Part shown: positions 48,799-56,444 of the stretch, one piece after another
How the letters are laid out: the number at the start of each line of letters is the position of its first letter
Position numbering within the stretch: position 1 is the first letter of the stretch
From: Rudanella sp031411995
GTDB lineage: Bacteria > Bacteroidota > Bacteroidia > Cytophagales > Spirosomataceae
Assembly: GCA_031411995.1 (NCBI GenBank)
Contig: JANOCD010000058.1
Coordinates: 54,493-118,492 of the forward strand
Reading direction: 5' to 3'
Length of the DNA: 64,000 bases
Made by a program: the position numbers and the translations under genes
Notes under the pieces: model-generated
The model's database searches: none
Seen by the model: the letters and a program-made list of their open reading frames with translations, nothing else
Told to the model about the DNA's origin: nothing

Positions 48799-50340
48799 TC
48801 ACCCCGCCCAGTTTTCCCGATCCAAGCTCCGGTATTGTATAGCTTCGGCTAGGTGTTCGATTTTGATCTCTTCGGATTCGGCAAGATCGGCAATCGTGCG
48901 CGACACTTTCAGGATGCGATCGTAGGCGCGGGCCGAGAGGCCAAGCCGCTCCATCGCTGTTTTGAGTAACATACGGCCTGCATCGCTGATGATACACACA
49001 TTTTTGACCACCTGCGAAGGCATCATCGCGTTGGAATATACCCCTTCAGCATCGGCAAAGCGGGCCGTCTGGATGTCGCGGGCAATGATTACGCGGGCAC
49101 GAATAGCCTCGCTCGTTTCGGCAGGCCGGTTGGCGGTCATTTGGTCGAACGAAACAGGCGTGACCTCCACGTGCAGGTCAATACGGTCGAGCAGGGGGCC
49201 GCTGACTTTGTTGAGATAGCGTTGCACCACGCCCGGCCCACATACACACTCTTTGTCGGGGTGGTTATAATAGCCACACGGACAGGGATTCATACTGGCA
49301 ATAAGCATGAAGTTGGCGGGAAATTCCACCGCCCATTTAGCCCGTGAAATGCTCACCATCCGTTCTTCCAGAGGCTGCCGCATCACCTCCAGGGCCGACC
49401 GTTTAAACTCCGGTAATTCATCAAGAAACAACACCCCATTGTGCGAGAGCGATATTTCGCCCGGTTGCGGAAAACTCCCTCCCCCCACCAAAGCCGCGTC
49501 CGAAATAGTGTGGTGGGGTGATCTGTAGGGACGTTGTGCAATCAGCGATGCCCGTTTGCCAAGCTTTCCGGCTACTGAATGGATTTTTGTCGTCTCCAGC
49601 GCTTCCTGTAGCGTCATAGGGGGCAAAATGGTGGGGAGCCGCTTGGCCAACATGGTTTTTCCGGCACCCGGCGGACCAATCATAATCACGTTATGCCCCC
49701 CGGCAGCGGCAATTTCCAGTGCCCGCTTGATGTTCTCCTGTCCCTGCACGTGCGAAAAATCGACATCATAGGCATTGAGCGTATCATAGAACAAATCGCG
49801 GGTGTCGGTGGAGAGTGGGATAATATCGAGTTTACCCTCAAAAAACTCAATGGCCTGTTGGATCGTCTCTACCCCGATTATATCGAGACTATTTACGATG
49901 GCGGCTTCGTGGGCGTTTTCGGCGGGCAACACAAAGCCTTTGTAACCCTGTTTTCGGGCTTCAATGGCTATGGGTAAAACTCCTTTGATCGGTCGCAACC
50001 GCCCATCGAGGGACAGTTCTCCCATAATTACATAATCGCTCAGGTTTTTCAGCGTAGTTAGCTGCTCCGATGACTGCAACACACAGAGCGCAATAGGCAA
50101 ATCGTAGGACGAACCTTCTTTACGGATATCGGCGGGAGCCAGATTGACCACAATTTTCTGCCGGGGCATTTTAAACCCAGAACATTTCAGCGAGGCCTCA
50201 ACCCGGTGTTCACTTTCCTTCACGGCGCTATCGGGTAGGCCAACCAAATTAAAGCCCAAGCCCTGAGTAACAACGACTTCAATAGTAATTAAACTGGCGT
50301 TAACGCCATAGACAGCCGCGCCGAAGGTTTTGGCAAGCAT
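48799..50340 (-). CDS. YifB/ComM-family Mg-chelatase-like AAA ATPase
   Basis: This 513-residue ATPase starts with a Lon-protease-like domain (MLAKTFGAAVYGVNASLITIE, LPIALCVLQSS). The AAA+ domain has Walker A GPPGAGKTM, Walker B GVLFLDELPEF and the segment SMNPCPCGYYNHPDKECVCG, whose Cys cluster is typical of the family. The last domain is the Mg-chelatase C-terminal helical bundle. ComM is a hexameric helicase promoting branch migration during natural transformation in Vibrio; related YifB proteins are widespread in non-competent species too. The length is normal. Confidence 0.92.
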   Translation of the reverse strand: MLAKTFGAAVYGVNASLITIEVVVTQGLGFNLVGLPDSAVKESEHRVEASLKCSGFKMPRQKIVVNLAPADIRKEGSSYDLPIALCVLQSSEQLTTLKNLSDYVIMGELSLDGRLRPIKGVLPIAIEARKQGYKGFVLPAENAHEAAIVNSLDIIGVETIQQAIEFFEGKLDIIPLSTDTRDLFYDTLNAYDVDFSHVQGQENIKRALEIAAAGGHNVIMIGPPGAGKTMLAKRLPTILPPMTLQEALETTKIHSVAGKLGKRASLIAQRPYRSPHHTISDAALVGGGSFPQPGEISLSHNGVLFLDELPEFKRSALEVMRQPLEERMVSISRAKWAVEFPANFMLIASMNPCPCGYYNHPDKECVCGPGVVQRYLNKVSGPLLDRIDLHVEVTPVSFDQMTANRPAETSEAIRARVIIARDIQTARFADAEGVYSNAMMPSQVVKNVCIISDAGRMLLKTAMERLGLSARAYDRILKVSRTIADLAESEEIKIEHLAEAIQYRSLDRENWAG

Positions 50341-50350
50341 GATAATACAA

Positions 50351-50440
50351 GTTACTGGTTTCAGGCTTCAAAGCTACACTGTTTCAGGTTTCAAAAACAG
50401 AGCCGAAACCGAAACAATGAAGCCATCAAAGAAACTTGAC
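50351..50440. repeat. GTTTC-type stuttering inverted repeat, copy 3
   Basis: GGTTTCAGGCTTCAAAGC and CTGTTTCAGGTTTC on the left face GAAACCGAAACAATGAAGCC and GAAAC on the right. It fills the gap between the ComM-type start and the M28 peptidase stop. Confidence 0.65.
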
Positions 50441-50448
50441 ATCAGTAC

Positions 50449-51993
50449 TTACTCCTTCCACCGCCATTCGTTGGCTATCTGCAAGGGTGTTCTGAGTCCC
50501 TGGGCCACGAGGTAATCACGGGTTTTGGTGTCGTCGAGTCGGCGGGTTGGAATGGTTTCGGCATCGGCGAGGGCGTACAAAACCATCGCCGTGTAGCGAA
50601 CGGTGTTTTGCATTTGGTCGCGGTTCACAAGGTTGATCCGGTCGCAGTTGGCATGGTAGCAATCCAGAACGTCTTTGGTTAGGTGGCCACTCATACCCGC
50701 CACCGGAACACCCTCGATCATAAACGGCTGATGGTCGGAGTGAAGACCGGCCTGATTGTTCAGTTGATTCTTAAACGTTGGGTCAACTTGCTGGATGGTC
50801 TCGCCCACTGTCTTGAAAAACGCCACCATATCGTCGCGGCCAAATGCGTTGATACCACCGGGGTCATTGGTCATGTCGAGGTTTATCATATAGCGAACAT
50901 TGTCTAACTGACCCCGTTTTTTGAGGTCTTCGGTCATTGCTCGCGAGCCTAGCAATCCCTGCTCCTCCCCCATAAACATGACGAACTCAATTGTCCGTTT
51001 GGACTTCAGTTTCAGTTTGCGAAACGTCCGGGCAATGTCGAGCACCGAAAACGATCCGATGCCATTGTCGATGGCTCCGGTTGCCAGATCCCACGAATCT
51101 AAATGGCCGCCAATCACGATTTTCTCGTTGGGAAACTCGGTCCCTCTAATGGTTGCGACTACGTTACGCGCCTTGATCTTTTGGCTCGTGTTGGTCATGT
51201 CGATCACAGCGTGGAGGTGGTCTTTGTTTTCTTCGGCCAGCCATTGCCGGAGCGATACGCCACTTTCGTAGGCAATGCAAACCGCCGGAATCGGAATCAG
51301 TTTACCCGTTACCGAAGCGGTTCCAGTGAGCAGCACATTACCCGGCACCAGGTTCACCATGATCACGCCAATGGCTCCGTGCTGAATGGCAAGGGCTGTT
51401 TTCTCGGACCGGTGCAGGTTTCGGGCACCTTTTGCATTACTCAACCCGATGTTAACCAGCGCGATTTTGCCTTTAAGTTTGTCTTTTACAGCCATAAAAT
51501 CACCTTCAAGACCGTTGCCCACGTCCAAAATTTCGCCCCGCACGTGTGCCTCCACCGGCGAATGCGCCAGCGAGACTACTTTCAGATCACGAAAATTGTC
51601 ACTTTTGTTAGGAACAACAGACAAGGTCACGGTGTCGCGCATCCATGATTCTACTTCAAAGGCTTCGTAGCGAACGTCTTTGAAGCCATAGGAGCGGAGC
51701 AGGTCATAGGCATACTGCTCGGCCCGTGCGCCATTGTTGCTGCCGGTAAGTCGGTGGCCAATGCGTTGGCTGGCATCGGTGAGCGTTTCGTAGGCCCGTC
51801 CGTTTTTCAGTACGTCGGCATTAATGCGACTGAATATTTTTTCGACGGAAGGACGCAGCAAGTCTGCCGGTCGGTTAGAAACCGTTGGTTCGGCAATAAA
51901 TGCAGTGGAGAGAGCGGTTGACCCGGCCAAAGCCAGGATGAAAACAAAATTCCGAGGGTAGATTTTTCTGTGCATAGACGACGTAAACGCCAT
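50449..51993 (-). CDS. exported M28-family aminopeptidase with PA domain
   Basis: A 514-residue secreted zinc peptidase. The signal peptide (about residues 13-34) is followed by an M28 fold interrupted by a PA insert (about 125-260, KGKIALVNIGLS). Metal ligands are seen as H in VIGGHLDSWD, D in GAIDNGIGS, E-E in FMGEEQGLLGS, D in MINLDMTNDPG and H in the GLHSDHQPF region. Relatives cleave N-terminal residues or glutamate from peptides. The start at 51993 has AGGAG five bases upstream, which is rare in this phylum; an ATG six codons later is the alternative. It is divergent to the pyrophosphatase gene. Confidence 0.9.
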   Translation of the reverse strand: MAFTSSMHRKIYPRNFVFILALAGSTALSTAFIAEPTVSNRPADLLRPSVEKIFSRINADVLKNGRAYETLTDASQRIGHRLTGSNNGARAEQYAYDLLRSYGFKDVRYEAFEVESWMRDTVTLSVVPNKSDNFRDLKVVSLAHSPVEAHVRGEILDVGNGLEGDFMAVKDKLKGKIALVNIGLSNAKGARNLHRSEKTALAIQHGAIGVIMVNLVPGNVLLTGTASVTGKLIPIPAVCIAYESGVSLRQWLAEENKDHLHAVIDMTNTSQKIKARNVVATIRGTEFPNEKIVIGGHLDSWDLATGAIDNGIGSFSVLDIARTFRKLKLKSKRTIEFVMFMGEEQGLLGSRAMTEDLKKRGQLDNVRYMINLDMTNDPGGINAFGRDDMVAFFKTVGETIQQVDPTFKNQLNNQAGLHSDHQPFMIEGVPVAGMSGHLTKDVLDCYHANCDRINLVNRDQMQNTVRYTAMVLYALADAETIPTRRLDDTKTRDYLVAQGLRTPLQIANEWRWKE

Positions 51994-52085
51994 TTTCTCC
52001 TAAAAATACAAAATTTGCGTCCTTTATCCAAAGACAAATACGTAAGCGGAAACGTTTATTAATAACGAGTAAAACTTATCTACGA

Positions 52086-52694
52086 ATGAAACAGAGCTTT
52101 AAAGCACATCCCTGGCACGGTATTCCAGTAGGAAAACAGGCCCCCGAAATCGTTACGGCTTTCATTGAAATTGTACCAACCGACACGGTTAAATATGAGA
52201 TCGACAAAGAAACGGGTTATCTCAAAATCGACCGGCCTCAACAGTATTCCAATGTAATTCCGGCTTTATACGGATTTGTTCCGCAGACCTATTGTGGCGC
52301 ACGCATTGCCCAACTAGCGTCTGAAAAAGCCGGGAAACTTGTTGAAAAAGGGGATGGTGACCCCGTTGATATTTGTGTGCTGACCGAACGTGAAATTACG
52401 CACGGCGATATTATTCTGCAAGCTATTCCTATTGGCGGGTTTCGACTGATCGACAAAGGTGAGGCCGACGACAAGATTATTGCCGTGTTGAAAGGCGATG
52501 CTATGTTTGGCCATTTTGTAGAACTGGACGATCTTCCCGTGGCTGTGATGAAACGCCTGCAACATTACTTCCTGACATACAAGAACTTACCCGGCGAAAA
52601 AGCCCATACCGAAATCACCAATGTGTATGGCCGCGAGGAAGCCCACGAGGTGATTACAACCTCCATGCTCGACTATGCCGAGCTAACTCTTTAA
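52086..52694 (+). CDS. ppa: inorganic pyrophosphatase
   Basis: The 202-residue soluble family I pyrophosphatase splits diphosphate to drive biosynthesis. The metal-binding motif GDGDPVDICVLTE, the early KYEIDKETGYLKIDRPQQ with Lys and Glu contacts, YGFVPQTYCG and the later DDKIIAVLKGD are all present. The length fits prokaryotic and mitochondrial-like members. The aldo/keto reductase gene starts 4 bases after its stop, so the two are cotranscribed although their roles are unrelated. Confidence 0.93.
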   Translation: MKQSFKAHPWHGIPVGKQAPEIVTAFIEIVPTDTVKYEIDKETGYLKIDRPQQYSNVIPALYGFVPQTYCGARIAQLASEKAGKLVEKGDGDPVDICVLTEREITHGDIILQAIPIGGFRLIDKGEADDKIIAVLKGDAMFGHFVELDDLPVAVMKRLQHYFLTYKNLPGEKAHTEITNVYGREEAHEVITTSMLDYAELTL

Positions 52695-52698
52695 CCGT

Positions 52699-53688
52699 AT
52701 GATTACAAGAACATTAGGCAACAGCAATCAACCCATCTCGGCTCTTGGTCTCGGCTGCATGGGCATGAGCGATTTCTACGGTGATCGCAACGACGACGAA
52801 TCTGTTGCCACCATTCATGCTGCTCTCGATGCAGGTCTGAATTTTCTGGATACGGCCGATATGTATGGCCCCTATACCAACGAAGAACTGGTGGGCCGGG
52901 CCATTCGCGACCGGCGCAACGAGGTTTTTTTGGCCACCAAATTTGGTATTGTCCGCGACCCTAACGACCCCATGAAACGCGGTATCAACGGACGACCGGA
53001 CTATGTTCGGCAATCGTGCGAGGGTAGTTTGAAACGCTTGGGTGTCGACGTAATTGACCTCTATTACCAGCACCGTGTGGACCCTAACACGCCCATTGAG
53101 GAAACGGTGGGCGAAATGAGCCGCCTGGTCGACGAAGGCAAAATTCGGTTCATTGGCCTGTCTGAAGCGGGTGCTGACACCATTCGTCGGGCGAATGCCG
53201 TGCATCCGGTGTCGGCGGTGCAATCGGAATATTCATTGTGGAGCCGCGATATCGAAGACGAAGTGATTCCAACTGTGCGCGAATTGGGCATTACACTGGT
53301 AGCCTACAGTCCGTTGGGACGCGGTTTCCTGACGGGTCAGATTAAACGGTTTGAGGATTTGGATGCCGATGACTACCGTCGGAACTCACCCCGGTTTCAG
53401 GGCGAGAATTTCCAGAAGAACCTCGATGTCGTGAAGCAGTTGGAAGAATTGGCTGCCCGTAAAGGTGTTAAAGCTTCGCAACTGGCTCTGGCCTGGCTGC
53501 TGGCGCAGGGACAGGAGATTGTGCCGATTGCTGGCACCAAACGTAGGACGTATCTGCATGAAAACCTCGGCGCACTCGACCTCATTTTGACTGCCGACGA
53601 TCTGGCTGAAATTGAAGCAGTGTCGCCCAAAGATGCGGTTGCCGGCCTTCGATACCCAGAAACCGGGATGAAACTGGTGAATGCATAA
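52699..53688 (+). CDS. aldo/keto reductase
   Basis: A 329-residue NADPH-dependent TIM-barrel oxidoreductase of the AKR11/13-like group: ISALGLGCMGMSDFYGDRN, the catalytic Asp and Tyr in FLDTADMYGPYTNEELVG, the Lys in LATKFG, the His in YYQHRVDP, SEYSLWSRD and the cofactor loop IPIAGTKRRTYL. Substrates are probably small aldehydes or ketones. It is cotranscribed with ppa. The stop is followed by a hairpin that includes the start of the next gene. Confidence 0.92.
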   Translation: MITRTLGNSNQPISALGLGCMGMSDFYGDRNDDESVATIHAALDAGLNFLDTADMYGPYTNEELVGRAIRDRRNEVFLATKFGIVRDPNDPMKRGINGRPDYVRQSCEGSLKRLGVDVIDLYYQHRVDPNTPIEETVGEMSRLVDEGKIRFIGLSEAGADTIRRANAVHPVSAVQSEYSLWSRDIEDEVIPTVRELGITLVAYSPLGRGFLTGQIKRFEDLDADDYRRNSPRFQGENFQKNLDVVKQLEELAARKGVKASQLALAWLLAQGQEIVPIAGTKRRTYLHENLGALDLILTADDLAEIEAVSPKDAVAGLRYPETGMKLVNA

Positions 53689-53700
53689 TCCATAAAAAGT

Positions 53701-53738
53701 GGTACATTTCAGGCACTTAAACCTTCCTGAAATGTACC
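53701..53738. promoter_or_regulatory. hairpin that encloses the start codon of the DUF3828 lipoprotein
   Basis: GGTACATTTCAGG (53701-53713) and CCTGAAATGTACC (53726-53738) are perfect 13-base complements with a 12-base loop. The ATG (53732-53734) lies inside the right arm. It could act as a translation switch or as the terminator of the reductase gene, or for minus-strand transcripts, which would meet a T-rich tail. Confidence 0.5.
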
Positions 53739-54295
53739 TACTTTATACCCTATTTATTCTGATGAGCCTTATGGGCTTTTCGGGCTGTTACCAGACTCAA
53801 CCCAAAAACGAAACGACTACGCCTGACGTGGTCGCCAGCGTTCCTATTGTACAAACCTCCTTAGCCAATCACGTCGTTTCTTTTTCGCCGGATTCCGTTA
53901 TTCGGGCCTTGTATAAAGCGCACGACTTGAAGAAAGGGCCGTTTTTTCAAGCCAAAGACCGGGGGTTAGTCGATAGGTTCTTTGTAGAAGAAATGGCCGA
54001 CCTGATTTGGGAAGATGCAACTATCGCTGCCAAAACCGGCGAACAGGCCCTGCTCGATGCCGACCCGCTCTATAACGCGCAGGACATGGATGTTCAGGAT
54101 TTCGTGGTTCACCCGGCTCAACTAGATGGCGAGCAGGCCGAAGTGGTAGTGACGTTTACCAATTTCGGTGAGAAAAAAGAGCTAACCTGCCTTCTTGAAA
54201 ATGAAGGTGGTAAATGGCTTGTCAGCGATATTTTCTACGGGGACGGCAGCCAGCTATTTCAGTTGCTGAGTGGCCGGGCTGAAGAAACGCCGTAG
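53732..54295 (+). CDS. lipoprotein with NTF2-like DUF3828 domain
   Basis: A 187-residue lipoprotein (lipobox GFSGC within the first 20 residues) followed by about 120 residues of DUF3828-like NTF2 fold: VIRALYKAHDLKKGPFF, FFVEEMADLIWEDA, AQDMDVQDFVVHPAQLDG, and the end ELTCLLENEGGKWLVSDIFY. Function is unknown; relatives are periplasmic. The start at 53732 lies in a perfect hairpin; starting later would remove the signal peptide. The gene converges with the orphan nuclease-fold gene, 11 bases apart. Confidence 0.72.
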   Translation: MYLLYTLFILMSLMGFSGCYQTQPKNETTTPDVVASVPIVQTSLANHVVSFSPDSVIRALYKAHDLKKGPFFQAKDRGLVDRFFVEEMADLIWEDATIAAKTGEQALLDADPLYNAQDMDVQDFVVHPAQLDGEQAEVVVTFTNFGEKKELTCLLENEGGKWLVSDIFYGDGSQLFQLLSGRAEETP

Positions 54296-54306
54296 GTTAG
54301 TTTATT

Positions 54307-54921
54307 TCATGAAGAAGATACCATCGACTGATCAATTACCCATTGCAAAGCACCCAGCAAAACTGGAATTTCGTTCAGGAAGATTCTGTCATCTAAGTCG
54401 ATCTGGATTTCATTGCCCTGGAGTTGCAAAAATACCCACTCGAACCCAGTCGTGACGGCTCCAAAAATAATCTCGATGGGCTGACCAAATTCTTTGTTGA
54501 ACAACTGAGCCGCATACATTTCGGCGGCACACTGACCTAATCCTTCTTCAACTGTACGGTTTTTGGCTTCGACCAGACAGAAAACAGGTGCTTTGATTTC
54601 TATACTTTCCGTATTGCGGCTGATGATAAAATCACAAATTCCGTTTAAACCGACAGTTGCATCGGCATCAAACGAGTAGCCAGAGAAATAAGTAGCCCGC
54701 CCAACATTTCGTCGGAATATGTCTCTCAGTATAGGCGTAATTATATGTTCTGACTTCGATTTTTCGGAGAAAATAGGAACGGTTTCGGCAAAAGCCAAGT
54801 CATCGAGCAGGGCCTGACTCGGTTGCAAAATAGGTTTGGGATCTGGAAGCAGTTTCCATCGTTTCTGTACTAAGCCAAACTGCCGTTCGAGTTTGAGCAG
54901 GGTAAAATCGCTGTAGGCCAC
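54307..54921 (-). CDS. orphan PD-(D/E)XK nuclease-fold protein
   Basis: A 204-residue protein with a nuclease-like core: GICDFIIS (Asp), a strand pair, then CLVEAKNRTVEEGLGQCAAE with the ExK motif and a following helix. This resembles the N-terminal domain of type I restriction HsdR and stand-alone hypothetical proteins of that fold. No methylase, specificity subunit or helicase is nearby, so a complete restriction system is not present. The gene is more AT-rich than its neighbours, which hints at transfer. I do not recognise a named family. Confidence 0.6.
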   Translation of the reverse strand: MAYSDFTLLKLERQFGLVQKRWKLLPDPKPILQPSQALLDDLAFAETVPIFSEKSKSEHIITPILRDIFRRNVGRATYFSGYSFDADATVGLNGICDFIISRNTESIEIKAPVFCLVEAKNRTVEEGLGQCAAEMYAAQLFNKEFGQPIEIIFGAVTTGFEWVFLQLQGNEIQIDLDDRIFLNEIPVLLGALQWVIDQSMVSSS

Positions 54922-54987
54922 TGGTTCGTTTGTTTAGACCCTAAAGTTCTGTAAAGACAGAGCCGAATGCAAGCGTATAGCGATTGT

Positions 54988-55434
54988 TTACCCCACTGCC
55001 AATCGAATGGCATTTGGAATGGCCGGGAACAATAGCGGCAAGCCCGCCCGAATAGTTTCTACGGAGTCGGGTAGGTTAACAAGTAGCGTCTGATTGCGAA
55101 GCCCCGCCGTGTTGCGCCAAAGCAGGGCAGCAGGTTCCGCAGGTAAGCCTGTTTGCCGGAGCATCGTTCCAAAGCCGGGAAATAGTTTATCACAAACTGC
55201 CTTCGTTGCGTCAGGCACGACCCCTACCGGGTCTATACCCCCAACAGTCAGAATGAGCGAAATAGCTTCGGCATCTGCTGATTGCGTGAGAACCGTTTCC
55301 CATTCAACCTGAGTATTTTTACTGACTATTTTGTAAGAAAAAGATAGTTCAGGAAGGTGATCGGAAAGAATGGTTTGAATTTGGGCAACGACCGTTTGGT
55401 TTACGGAAGCGGCACCAAGGCAATGAACGGTCAT
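54988..55434 (-). CDS. MogA/MoaB-like molybdopterin-binding protein
   Basis: A 148-residue protein with the MogA/MoaB fold. The central segment ILTVGGIDPVGVVPDATKAV stands where the family usually has TTGGTGxxxRDVTPEA, followed by CDKLFPGFGTMLRQTG as in the canonical PGFGE region. The loss of the TGGTG and Asp-rich elements suggests altered or lost adenylyltransferase activity. Its place beside cobA and nirB points to nitrate or nitrite metabolism, because nitrate reductase needs molybdenum cofactor. That link is inferred from context. Confidence 0.65.
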   Translation of the reverse strand: MTVHCLGAASVNQTVVAQIQTILSDHLPELSFSYKIVSKNTQVEWETVLTQSADAEAISLILTVGGIDPVGVVPDATKAVCDKLFPGFGTMLRQTGLPAEPAALLWRNTAGLRNQTLLVNLPDSVETIRAGLPLLFPAIPNAIRLAVG

Positions 55435-55467
55435 AAGGCCAATTTTTCTGCAAGTTAGCCTTTCGGC

Positions 55468-56250
55468 TCAACGATTCACCGCCAGAACGGCATCCCGGTT
55501 CGTTGTCCATTCCATTGTTTGCGCGCCCATCCCCTGCGCCAGCCGCACCACTTCGCCCACCACAATAACTGCCGGGTTGCTCAGACCCGCCCTTTCTACC
55601 TCAGCCACAATGGTTTCGGCTGTTCCAAAGGCCACACGCTCATTGGGTGTGCTGCCATTTTGGATGATTGCCACCGGCATTTCTGCCTTACCAAAAGAAG
55701 ACAGCAAATCAGTAATTTCGGGTAAGTGTTTCATGCCCATCAGGATCACGAGTGTGGCCGAGGATCGCACTGCCACCCGAATATCGTCGGACAATTGGTG
55801 ATCTTTGGTAGTGCCGGTCAGAACCCAAAACGACTCGCTGACACCCCGGCAGGTGAGCGGAATACCGGCTAAGGCCGGCACGCTGTAACTGCTCGAAACG
55901 CCGGGCACAACCGATACCTCAACTCCGCAATCCTGAGCAAACGTAAGTTCTTCAAAACCACGCCCAAACACAAACGGGTCGCCCCCTTTGAGCCGTACCA
56001 CATGTCCGTGGCTATGGGCATAGTACACAATCAAGTGGTTAATATCGCCCTGCGCGAACTCGCAACGGCCACGGCGTTTCCCTACAAAAACGCGCTCGGC
56101 ATGGGCCGGGGCATAGTCGAGCAGGCCTGGATCTATGAGGGCATCATAGAGGATCACGTCTGCACATGCGAGGGCACGCATGCCCCGGAGGGTAATCAGG
56201 TCGGCTGCACCGGGCCCTGCACCAATGAGAGTTAATTTGGGTATTTTCAT
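55468..56250 (-). CDS. cobA: uroporphyrinogen-III C-methyltransferase (SUMT)
   Basis: The 260-residue enzyme methylates uroporphyrinogen III twice, giving precorrin-2, the precursor of siroheme and cobalamin. Family marks are LIGAGPGAADLITLRGMRAL, ILYDALID, the SAM-binding VRLKGGDPFVFGRGFEE, VPGVSSSYSVPALAGIPLT and LVILMGMKHLPEI. It is divergent to nirB, which requires siroheme, with a shared AT-rich promoter region (56251-56444). Precorrin-2 dehydrogenase/ferrochelatase is not in the window. Confidence 0.94.
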   Translation of the reverse strand: MKIPKLTLIGAGPGAADLITLRGMRALACADVILYDALIDPGLLDYAPAHAERVFVGKRRGRCEFAQGDINHLIVYYAHSHGHVVRLKGGDPFVFGRGFEELTFAQDCGVEVSVVPGVSSSYSVPALAGIPLTCRGVSESFWVLTGTTKDHQLSDDIRVAVRSSATLVILMGMKHLPEITDLLSSFGKAEMPVAIIQNGSTPNERVAFGTAETIVAEVERAGLSNPAVIVVGEVVRLAQGMGAQTMEWTTNRDAVLAVNR

Positions 56251-56444
56251 CGTCCGCCAACGATTTTCGTAAAATTAATTGAGTAATAATACGACAATAA
56301 TTCAGAATAAAACATACATTTACCCAGGCAAACGGCAAATAATGTTTTACTAAAACAAGTTTTGTCAATATTTAATAAAACTTAAACGAATAATACAATT
56401 CTGACATAAATCACTTTTGTGTTCCACTACATCCCTCTATAACA
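56251..56444. promoter_or_regulatory. divergent promoter region of cobA and nirB
   Basis: This 194-base spacer is much more AT-rich than the flanking genes and holds the promoters for both directions. I see ATAAATCACTTTTGTG about 30 bases before nirB, an imperfect -7 box, and no clear palindrome for an FNR- or NsrR-type regulator. Confidence 0.45.

Noticed and set aside
47382..48842. A 486-codon open frame on the plus strand
   Set aside because: It is antisense to the McrB-like ATPase, which has Walker motifs and a coupled partner. The plus frame shows no recognisable domain and follows from the codon bias of the real gene.
54307..54921. A complete type I restriction system
   Set aside because: Only a small nuclease-fold protein is present; no methylase, specificity or helicase subunit lies nearby.
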